Of a stretch of DNA of 52,766 bases, positions 9,828-17,100 are shown in pieces; position 1 is the stretch's first letter, and each line of letters starts with the position of its first letter. The stretch is from the NCBI GenBank assembly GCA_903859155.1, contig CAIOLO010000108.1:1-52766 (forward strand), in the 5' to 3' direction. The position numbers and the translations under genes are program-made. Source of the stretch: an uncultured beta proteobacterium (GTDB lineage: Bacteria > Pseudomonadota > Gammaproteobacteria > Burkholderiales > SG8-39). Below the pieces are notes generated by a model, which was given only the letters and a program-made list of their open reading frames with translations, did not search any database and was not told where the DNA came from.

Positions 9828-10652
9828 ATGGCATCCGCAGAAGAAAAGGGCGTCGCAACGCTGGAACGGGCGTTGACCATCCTGGCGACCTTTGAAGGCA
9901 GTCCGACGCTGCCGCTGGCGGAGATTTCGCGGCGGACCGGTCTCTACAAGAGCACCCTGCTGCGCCTGCTGGCAACCCTGGGAAAGTTCGGCTATGTCGG
10001 GCAGGAGGCAAACGGCAACTATCACGTCGGCGTGGCGGCGCTGTATCTGGGAGGTCTCTACCAGCGCTGGGTCAAGCCGGCCGAGCTGATCAATCCGGTG
10101 CTGACCCATCTGGTGGCCCAGACCGGCGAGAGCTGCTCGTTCAATGTGCGCGAGAACGGCGTGCGCGTGTGCGTCTACCGCGTCGACTCGCCGCAGAGGA
10201 TCCGCGACCACGTGCATATCGGCGACATCCTGCCGCTGAACAAGGGCGCGGTCGGAAAGATTCTGACGGCATTCGATGTCGCGCGCGACGCGCCGGGCTG
10301 GGCGGCGCTGCGAACCCAGTGTTTTTCGTCCACCAGCAGGGAGATCGAATCGGACACCGCGGCGGTGGCGACGCCGGTGTTCAGTGTCAACGACCAATGC
10401 GCCGGGGCACTCGCGGTGACCGGGCCGGCCAGCCGTTTCTCCGCTGAGCGCATTCAGGAAATGCGGGCGCCGCTGCTGCGCGCAGCGCTCGAACTCAGCC
10501 GCAGCTTGGGCGGCGGCACGGCGCCCCTCGAATTCGCTTTGCATCACGCCCAGAACCACGACAACAAGTTCTTCGCCGCTGCGCCGCCGAAGGAGAAGGT
10601 GCGCGGTGCGCCACGCGCCAAATCCCGGCCCCGGGGCACGGCCACCAGATAG
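9828..10652 (+). CDS. IclR-family transcriptional regulator
   Basis: A 274-residue DNA-binding regulator. Residues about 8-68 form the winged helix-turn-helix (GVATLERALTILATF, then ISRRTGLYKSTLLRLLATL). The rest is the IclR effector-binding domain, recognisable from the VRENGVRVCVYRVDSPQ and LNKGAVGKILTAF stretches and the AGALAVTGPASRF segment. The C-terminal tail is basic and low in complexity. The ATG follows three palindromes that are probably its operators. The AMP ligase gene starts 10 bases after its stop, so the regulator, ligase and UbiD-family gene most likely form one operon, with the effector an aromatic or related acid handled by those enzymes. Confidence 0.92.
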   Translation: MASAEEKGVATLERALTILATFEGSPTLPLAEISRRTGLYKSTLLRLLATLGKFGYVGQEANGNYHVGVAALYLGGLYQRWVKPAELINPVLTHLVAQTGESCSFNVRENGVRVCVYRVDSPQRIRDHVHIGDILPLNKGAVGKILTAFDVARDAPGWAALRTQCFSSTSREIESDTAAVATPVFSVNDQCAGALAVTGPASRFSAERIQEMRAPLLRAALELSRSLGGGTAPLEFALHHAQNHDNKFFAAAPPKEKVRGAPRAKSRPRGTATR

Positions 10653-10662
10653 GAGAATTATC

Positions 10663-12324
10663 ATGCTCGAAGGCTGTATCCCCTGGCCCGCCGATCAGGC
10701 GGCACGCAACCGCGCCCGCGGTTGGTGGGAAGGCATCACCATCCCCGAGATGCTGGCGCGCCGCGCCGGGCGACACCCGGAAAAAACCGCGCTCGTCAGC
10801 GCCCGGGAGCGCCTGAGCTACCGGGACCTGGTGGACATCTCGGATCGACTCGCCTGCCGCTTCCTCGAGGCGGGCATCGCGCCCCGGGACCGGGTGGTGG
10901 TGCAACTGCCCAACGGCCCGGAGTTCGTGCATACCTATTTCGCCCTGACGCGCATCGGCGCCATCCCCGTGACCGCATTGCGTGCCCACCGGCTCACCGA
11001 GATTCGCCACTTCGTGCGCGCCTCCGGTGCGGTCGCCTACGTCATCCCGGACCGCATCGGCAGTTTCGACTACCGCACCATGGCCACGGAAGTGCAGAAA
11101 GATTTCCCCGCCATGCACAGCGTGTTCGTGGCCGGCGAACCGGGGGCGGGGCAGCGGGATCTGCGCGAGATGATCGCGGCGCCGCTGTCGGCCGAAGCGG
11201 TCCGCGCCAGCCTGGCGGCACTGCACCCGGATCCAACCGAAGTCGCCACCATGCTGCTCTCGGGCGGAACCACCTCGCTCTCCAAACTGATCCCGCGCAC
11301 CCACGACGACTATGTGCTCAACGCCCGCCTGTGCGGCCGTGCCGGCGGCTTCGGAGAGGAGACGGTCTTCATGGCCATCCTGCCCCTGGGGCACAACTAC
11401 AACCTCGCCTCGCCGGGCATGCTCGGCGCCTTTTATCATGGCGGCACGGTGGTGCTGGCGCCCTCTGGCGACCCGGCAGAAGTGTTCTCCCTGGTCGAGC
11501 GCGAGAAAGTCACCACCATCGCCGCCGTGATTCCGCTGATTTCCAACTGGCTCAATTCGCCGGTACCCGACAACTACGACCTCTCCTCCCTGAAGGTGAT
11601 CCAGAACGGCGGTGCGCGCCTCGCGCCGGAACTGCGCAGCCGGCTGCGAACCCGCTTCGGCTGCGTGCCCCAGGAAATTTACGGCACCGCCGAGGGGCTG
11701 ATCAACATGGTGCCGCTGGATGCCGCGGATGAATACCTGCTGCACAGCTCGGGCATGCCCGTCTGCGAGGACGACGAGATCAAGGTGATCGATGACGAGG
11801 GCAACGAACTGCCCGACGGAGCCCATGGCGAACTGGCCACGCGCGGCCCCTACACCATCCATGGCTATTACGGAGCGCCGGACAAGAACATCGAGGCCTT
11901 CACCGCCGACGGCTTCTACCGCATGGGCGACATCGTGCGCAAGGAAGGCCGCTACGTCTTTACCGAGGGCCGCAAGAAGGACCTGATCAACCGCGGCGGC
12001 GAGAAGATCAGTTGCGAGGAAGTCGAGAACCTGATCTTTGCCCACCCCAAGGTGAAGGCGGTCACCCTGGTGGCCATGCCCGATCCGGTGTTCGGCGAGA
12101 AAGCCTGTGCCTTTGTCATTACCAGGGAGGGACAGCACCTGGAATTCGCAGAGCTGATCGCGTTCCTCAAGCAGCAGAATATCGCCAGTTTCAAGCTGCC
12201 CGAGCGGCTGGAACTGGTGAGCGAATTCCCCGTGAGTCCGGTGGGCAAGATTCTCAAGCGGCAATTGCGCGAGACCATCGCCGCGCAGATGGAGCAGGAA
12301 AACACCGGGGGCACGCATGCCTAG
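10663..12324 (+). CDS. EntE-like (2,3-dihydroxybenzoate-type) acid:AMP/CoA ligase
   Basis: Adenylate-forming enzyme, 553 residues, activating a carboxylic acid with ATP. The ATG at 10663 has AGGAG 7 bases upstream; an earlier start would overlap the regulator gene. Visible core motifs are the phosphate loop LLSGGTTSLSK (about 197), IYGTAEG, the GRKKDLINRGGEKIS hinge (about 436) and the C-terminal catalytic lysine in SPVGKILKR (about 527). The N-terminus (EGCIPWPADQAARN...GWWEGIT) resembles the 2,3-dihydroxybenzoate/salicylate AMP ligase group more than fatty acyl-CoA ligases. No siderophore synthetase genes are nearby, while a UbiD-family decarboxylase follows directly. A catabolic role activating an aromatic or enoic acid is therefore likelier than siderophore synthesis. 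The exact substrate is unknown. Confidence 0.9.
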   Translation: MLEGCIPWPADQAARNRARGWWEGITIPEMLARRAGRHPEKTALVSARERLSYRDLVDISDRLACRFLEAGIAPRDRVVVQLPNGPEFVHTYFALTRIGAIPVTALRAHRLTEIRHFVRASGAVAYVIPDRIGSFDYRTMATEVQKDFPAMHSVFVAGEPGAGQRDLREMIAAPLSAEAVRASLAALHPDPTEVATMLLSGGTTSLSKLIPRTHDDYVLNARLCGRAGGFGEETVFMAILPLGHNYNLASPGMLGAFYHGGTVVLAPSGDPAEVFSLVEREKVTTIAAVIPLISNWLNSPVPDNYDLSSLKVIQNGGARLAPELRSRLRTRFGCVPQEIYGTAEGLINMVPLDAADEYLLHSSGMPVCEDDEIKVIDDEGNELPDGAHGELATRGPYTIHGYYGAPDKNIEAFTADGFYRMGDIVRKEGRYVFTEGRKKDLINRGGEKISCEEVENLIFAHPKVKAVTLVAMPDPVFGEKACAFVITREGQHLEFAELIAFLKQQNIASFKLPERLELVSEFPVSPVGKILKRQLRETIAAQMEQENTGGTHA

Positions 12325-12375
12325 CGGCCGCGCCTGCAGCGGCGACAACGAAATCCACAAAGAAAGGAAGTAAAA

Positions 12376-13881
12376 ATGGACAGAAGCAGAGTCATCGGTA
12401 TCAAGAGCCTGGGCGATTGGCTTCAGGCAGTGGAGTCGATCGGGGAACTCAAGCGCATCAAGGCCAAGGTGGATTGGGACCAGGAAATGTCCGCCATCAC
12501 CTATATGGCCGGCAAGACTATCGGCGGGCCGGCGCTGCTGTTTGAGAACATCAAGGACTATGCCGGATCGAAGCTGCTGTTCAATCCGCTGGGCAGCAGC
12601 CTGAACCGCGTGGCAATCACGATCCGGGAGCAGCCCAGCAAGGACGCGCTGGGCATGGTGCGCATCCTCAGCGAAAAAATGAGAAAGCGCATCGCGCCAT
12701 TGCATGTGGATGCCGCGCAAGCCGAGGTCAACCAGAACATCGATACCGGCGACAAGGTCGATATCACCCGGTTTCCCGCGCCCAAGATGTGGCCGCTTGA
12801 CGGCGGGTGCTACCTTGGCACCGCCGATGCGGTGATTACCTCCAACCCCGAGGACGGGCGCGTCAATCTGGGCTGCTATCGCCAGATGGTCCAGGGCCCG
12901 AAACAGGTGGGCTTTTATTCCTCGCCGGGCAAGGACGCCACTCTGGACAAGCAGCGCTGGTGGGACCGCGGCAAACCGGCACCCGTGGCCGCGGTCTACG
13001 GACTGGATCCGCTCCTGTTCCTCGCCTCCGCTACCTCCTTTCCCAAGGATGTGTCGGAATACGAATTTGCCGGCGGCATCAACGGCTCGCCGATTGAAGT
13101 TTTCAGAAGCGACATTACCGGTCTCGATCTGCCGGCGCACGCCGAAATCATCGTCGAAGGCTTTGCCTACCCGGACAGAACCGCGCCCGAGGGCCCGTTC
13201 GGCGAGTTCACCGGCTACTACGGCCGCCCGGGCGGCGCGACCCCGACCATCGACATCAAGGCGGTGCGTTATCGCAATAATCCGATTGTCACCAGCGCCC
13301 TCATGGCCGACGGCTGGTCGAATGAATGCGGCCTGGCGTGGTCCATGTCCAAGGCTGCCAAGGTCTGGACCGATCTGCAGGGAATGGGGGTTCCGGGAAT
13401 CTGCGGAGTATGGTCACCACCGGAAGCCGCCGGCTGGGGAATGACGGTAGTGTCGATCAAGCAGCAGTATGCCGGTCATGCGGCACAGGTGGGCGCGCTG
13501 GCCGCGCAGTGCATGGGAGGGGCGTATTTCACCAAGTACATCGTGGTCGTCGATGACGACGTCAACCCCTCCGATCTCGGCGATGTGATGTGGGCGATGG
13601 TGACCCGCTCACGCCCGGCGCAGTCCATCGACATCCTGCGCGAGACCTGGAGTACCTACCTTGATCCGAGCCAGAATCCGCCGGAGATTCGCCCCTTTGG
13701 CTCCAAGTGCATCATCAATGCCTGCAAGGAGTACAAATACATTTCGACCTTCTCGCGCCGCAGCCTGTTGAAGAAGGAGGTCTACGAATCGGTGTGCGGG
13801 CGCTGGAGCGAGCTCGGATTCGAGAGCGAACCGCCGCGCATCAACAATTTTGAAAACTTCGAAGGCCAGGTGGACGACTGA
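12376..13881 (+). CDS. UbiD-family prenyl-FMN-dependent decarboxylase
   Basis: A 501-residue member of the UbiD family of reversible (de)carboxylases acting on aromatic or alpha,beta-unsaturated acids with prenylated FMN. The catalytic E-x4-E signature is present as APEGPFGEFTGYYG, with glutamates at 272 and 277, and a conserved Arg lies in the VNLGCYRQM segment upstream. Length and the VVDDDVNPSDLGDVMWA segment fit the family. AAAGGAAG precedes the ATG. It follows the EntE-like ligase by 51 bases in the same direction. No UbiX-type prenyl-FMN synthase gene is in the window, so the cofactor must come from elsewhere. Pairing with a ligase suggests sequential activation and decarboxylation, or competing fates, of one acid. 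Confidence 0.92.
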   Translation: MDRSRVIGIKSLGDWLQAVESIGELKRIKAKVDWDQEMSAITYMAGKTIGGPALLFENIKDYAGSKLLFNPLGSSLNRVAITIREQPSKDALGMVRILSEKMRKRIAPLHVDAAQAEVNQNIDTGDKVDITRFPAPKMWPLDGGCYLGTADAVITSNPEDGRVNLGCYRQMVQGPKQVGFYSSPGKDATLDKQRWWDRGKPAPVAAVYGLDPLLFLASATSFPKDVSEYEFAGGINGSPIEVFRSDITGLDLPAHAEIIVEGFAYPDRTAPEGPFGEFTGYYGRPGGATPTIDIKAVRYRNNPIVTSALMADGWSNECGLAWSMSKAAKVWTDLQGMGVPGICGVWSPPEAAGWGMTVVSIKQQYAGHAAQVGALAAQCMGGAYFTKYIVVVDDDVNPSDLGDVMWAMVTRSRPAQSIDILRETWSTYLDPSQNPPEIRPFGSKCIINACKEYKYISTFSRRSLLKKEVYESVCGRWSELGFESEPPRINNFENFEGQVDD

Positions 13882-13966
13882 GTCCAGTCGTACAAAGCAC
13901 ACTAGAAAACCGCAGCGCTCAGAGCCGAAGGGCACGGTTCACCCGTGCCCCGCAGTTCCCCGGCGT

Positions 13967-14749
13967 TCAGTCCGGCATTTTCAGCCGCGGCGCGGTCTTG
14001 TCGAGGAACTGGCGCAGGCGTTCTATCGACTCGGGGCTGCGCGTGTATTCCCCCACGATGCGCTCGAAATAAAGACCATCGTCGTAGTTCATGTCCTGCA
14101 GACGCGGCAGGCTGTTGGTGATGGCGAAGTTGGCAAGCGGCGCATTCTTGACGATCCTGCGTGCAAGTTCCTTGGCCTTGGCAAGCGCCTGCCCCTTGGG
14201 CACCAGGTAATGCACCAGGCCGAAGCGTTCGCCTTCCTCGGGGGTGAGCACCCGGCCGGTGAGCATCATGTCCTGCATGCGCGAAAAACCCAGCACGCGC
14301 GCGATGCGCACCGAACCGCCGCCGCCGATGTAGATGCCGCGCGTTCCCTCGGGCAGGCCGAAGAAGGTGGTTTCATCGGCCACGCGCACATGCGCGGCAC
14401 ACGCGGTCTCCAGCCCTCCGCCCAGCGTGGCGCCGTGCAATGCGGCTATGAATGGAATATTGCCGCGCCCGATGGCTTCGCGCGGATCGTCGCGGTGCGA
14501 ATACGGATTGCGCGCGGTACGGTCGTCTGCCCATGTCTTGGCCGCCCACGATAAATCGAGCCCCGCGCAGAAATTTTCCCCATGTCCGTAGAGGATGCCG
14601 CATTTGGCCTCCTGCCCGGCGCGCAGCACATACTCCAGGAGCAATTTGGTCAGCTCCGGACTCATCGCATTGCGCTTGGTGGGGCGGTTCATGCCAATGA
14701 GGGCCACATCCCCCTCCAGTTCATAGGTAACAACATTCTCTTCGCTCAT
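13967..14749 (-). CDS. Enoyl-CoA hydratase/isomerase (crotonase) family protein
   Basis: A 260-residue crotonase-fold protein. The two oxyanion-hole segments are seen as NFCAGLDL and HGATLGGGLE, and the usual FFGLPEGTRGI segment follows. Position-specific catalytic glutamates are not fully canonical (the stretch after the second oxyanion loop reads GIYIGGGGSVRI), so hydratase, isomerase or another acyl-CoA chemistry are all possible. AGGAG precedes the ATG. It ends convergent with the UbiD-family gene (85 bases apart) and is divergent from the Bug protein at 15026. Confidence 0.88.
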   Translation of the reverse strand: MSEENVVTYELEGDVALIGMNRPTKRNAMSPELTKLLLEYVLRAGQEAKCGILYGHGENFCAGLDLSWAAKTWADDRTARNPYSHRDDPREAIGRGNIPFIAALHGATLGGGLETACAAHVRVADETTFFGLPEGTRGIYIGGGGSVRIARVLGFSRMQDMMLTGRVLTPEEGERFGLVHYLVPKGQALAKAKELARRIVKNAPLANFAITNSLPRLQDMNYDDGLYFERIVGEYTRSPESIERLRQFLDKTAPRLKMPD

Positions 14750-15025
14750 GCTTGGCTCCTGATGAATCTTCGCTTTGAAAAAAAGTTTTTCTTGAAACTC
14801 TTGAAATGCGACCGCCGTCGCATAAATCTCGCGCCGGCTGTTGGAAACAGCGCGGCGAGCTTTTGGCCGTGCTGTTGTTATATGCTAGCAGAACAGCCCC
14901 CGGTGAATCAGGTCATCAACCATGGAACACCGCGGACAGCGCCAGCCGGCAAGAAGATCATAATGATCGGCGACAAGCTGGTTGACCCGGTGGATTCTTT
15001 CCACGTGTAGAAAAAGGAGATTCCC

Positions 15026-16015
15026 ATGTTCAGCCGACAATCCCGCCCGCTTCGTCTCAGGCTACTCATGCCGGCCATGGCGCTGGGCCTGGCCTGCGCC
15101 GCATCGGTCTGCGCGCAAAGTTACCCCGCCAGGCCGCTGCGCGTCATCGTGAGCTTTGCCGCCGGCGGACTCGTGGACACCCTGGCGCGCGCGCTGCAGC
15201 CCAAACTGCAGTCCTCGCTGGGACAGCCGCTGTTGATCGAAAACCAGGGCGGCGGCGGCGGAACGATTGCCGAGGCCACGCTTGCCAGATCCGCCCCCGA
15301 CGGCTACACGCTGATGATGTCTGCCGACAGCCCGCCGGCCAACATGCACCTGTTTCGCGGTCTTTCCTACGACCTGCTGCGCGACTTGCGCGCGGTCAGC
15401 ATGCTGACGCGGGTTCCGCTGGCGCTGTTGGTGCACCCCTCGGTGCCCGCCGGCAACCTGCAGGAGTTTGCGGCCTATGCGCGCTCGCAAAATGGCGCGG
15501 TCAATTATGCAAGTCCGGGCTCGGGCACCAGCAATCACCTCTACATGGAAATACTCAAGGGGGTGAGCGGCTTCGAAATGACCCATGTGCCCTACAAGGG
15601 CGGCGGACCCGCCATGAATGATCTGCTGGGCGGCCAGGTGCAGGCGATCCTGATTTCCGTGACGCTTGCCGTCCCCAATGTCCGCGCCGGAAAACTGCGG
15701 GCGCTGGCGCTGTCCGGGGACAAGCGTTCGCCGCTGCTGGCGCAAGTGCCGATCTTTTCTGAAACCGGGGTCCAGGATTTCAATCCGTATTCCTGGAGCG
15801 GCTTGTTCTTTCCGGCCAATGTGCCGCAGCCCCTGGTGCAGCGGCTGCACGAGGAGTTTTCCCAGGCCATGAAGGACCCGGAGGTGCTCAAGCGCCTGCA
15901 GGACCTGAGCGCCGAGCCGGTGATGAATTCGCCGGACCAATTCGCCGCGTTTTTGAAAATCGAGTCGGAACGTCTCGGGCGGCTGATACGCGAACGCAAC
16001 ATCAGCGCCAACTAG
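15026..16015 (+). CDS. Bug-family tripartite tricarboxylate transporter substrate-binding protein
   Basis: Periplasmic binding protein of 329 residues with a basic N-terminus and a Sec signal (LRLLMPAMALGLACAASVCAQSYPARPLRV). Family hallmarks are SFAAGGLVDTLAR, the ENQGGGGGTIAEA loop, APDGYTLMM, and HVPYKGGGPAMNDLLGGQVQ. AAAAGGAG lies 6 bases before the ATG. The gene stands between two enoyl-CoA hydratase family genes on the opposite strand and nearly touches the second: its stop at 16013-16015 overlaps the other gene's stop by 4 bases. There are no membrane transporter partners nearby. The likely ligand is an organic acid linked to the neighbouring acyl-CoA genes. Confidence 0.92.
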   Translation: MFSRQSRPLRLRLLMPAMALGLACAASVCAQSYPARPLRVIVSFAAGGLVDTLARALQPKLQSSLGQPLLIENQGGGGGTIAEATLARSAPDGYTLMMSADSPPANMHLFRGLSYDLLRDLRAVSMLTRVPLALLVHPSVPAGNLQEFAAYARSQNGAVNYASPGSGTSNHLYMEILKGVSGFEMTHVPYKGGGPAMNDLLGGQVQAILISVTLAVPNVRAGKLRALALSGDKRSPLLAQVPIFSETGVQDFNPYSWSGLFFPANVPQPLVQRLHEEFSQAMKDPEVLKRLQDLSAEPVMNSPDQFAAFLKIESERLGRLIRERNISAN

Positions 16016-16794
16016 CGCCCCTTCCACTGCGGCGCGCGGCGGCCCACAAACGCTTCCACCCCCTGCTTGAAATCCTCGCTGCCGTAGCAGGCCGCCAGCA
16101 GATCGTCGTCATTCAGGTCGACAACCATCGCCACACGCATGCGGCGCATCTGCTCCTTGGTCACGCGCAGCGTCAGCGGTGCGAGCGCGGCCACAGTGCG
16201 AGCCAGCTCGTCAACGCGCGCATCCAGCGCCTCTGGTGTTTCGACGACTTCGTTCAGAAAACCCAGCGCCTTCGCCTCTTCGGCCCCGATCAAACGCGCC
16301 GTCAGCATCATTTCCGTGGTTCGCGAAGCGCCGATCAGGCTCACAAAGCGGGAGAGCGATGCCATCGACAGGCAATTGCCCAGCGTGCGCGCCACCGGGA
16401 CGCCGATGCGCGTGCTGCGCGTGCCGATGCGCAGGTCGCATACCGCCGCGATCGCCGCGCCGCCGCCGGTGCAGGCCCCGCAGATGGCGGCGATCACCGG
16501 TTTGGGGCAGCACTCGAGCGCGGTCAGCACCTTGTCCAGATGCTGCTCGTAGGCAATGCCGTCCGCACCGCCCTTGAATTCCAGGAACTGCGAAATCTCC
16601 GAGCCCGAGGCGAAGGCCTTGTCGCCCGCGCCGCGGATCACCATCACTCCGACAGCTGGATCTTTGGCGACTTTCCCGGCGAAACTCGCAACACCGTCGT
16701 ACATCTCATGGGTGAGCGCATTGCGCGCCTGCGGCCGGTTAAGCGTGATGTGGGCGATGCCGCCGCGCACTTCGTAGAGCAGTTCGTTGTTCAT
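16012..16794 (-). CDS. Enoyl-CoA hydratase/isomerase (crotonase) family protein
   Basis: A second crotonase-fold protein, 260 residues from the ATG at 16794. A TTG 21 bases further upstream would add 7 residues and has no better ribosome site. The oxyanion-hole segments are KAFASGSEI and CGACTGGGAAIA, and a conserved core TLNRPQARNALTHEM is visible. The usual catalytic glutamates are not obvious, so a hydratase, isomerase or lyase role cannot be fixed; the ASGSEI variant resembles the carnitinyl-CoA/enoyl-CoA group. Its stop codon overlaps that of the convergent Bug gene. Confidence 0.88.
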   Translation of the reverse strand: MNNELLYEVRGGIAHITLNRPQARNALTHEMYDGVASFAGKVAKDPAVGVMVIRGAGDKAFASGSEISQFLEFKGGADGIAYEQHLDKVLTALECCPKPVIAAICGACTGGGAAIAAVCDLRIGTRSTRIGVPVARTLGNCLSMASLSRFVSLIGASRTTEMMLTARLIGAEEAKALGFLNEVVETPEALDARVDELARTVAALAPLTLRVTKEQMRRMRVAMVVDLNDDDLLAACYGSEDFKQGVEAFVGRRAPQWKGR

Positions 16795-17100
16795 GTTTGG
16801 TCCATCAGTTGGCAAAATCGTTTCAGCGGCCGGTAGCCGACGAGGGCAAGGTCAAGCATCAGGAGTCGCGGGGGCAAGAGGGCGCAGGTGGATGCCAACG
16901 TCACTGAAGGCAATGCCGGCCGCCATGAGGGATCCCTGCCATTTCGTTGACCCAAGGACTTATTTTATAGGACGGCAGGGACCAATCTGCCCGTCCAGGC
17001 CGATCCCGGGCGTTCTCCCAGCGAATCCGGGCATCCCAATGCCGAGTGCTGGTGCTACGATTCCGCTAGTTTCCTGTTTCATGATCCGAGAGGCTTCTCC
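16795..17100. other. Intergenic stretch without a recognisable gene
   Basis: Between the divergent crotonase-family gene and the AceE-like gene. I see no credible coding region, repeat or terminator. It must hold both promoters; a GAGAGG ribosome site sits just before the AceE-like ATG. Confidence 0.5.

Noticed and set aside
10495-13140. Long open frame of 881 codons on the minus strand
   Set aside because: It is antisense to the ligase and UbiD-family genes, has no recognisable domain and shows the His/Gly/Arg-rich composition of a GC-driven shadow.
14750-15025. Small gene in the region between the crotonase gene and the Bug gene
   Set aside because: The open frame there starts inside the opposite gene, lacks a ribosome site and resembles no family; the stretch is AT-rich and promoter-like.
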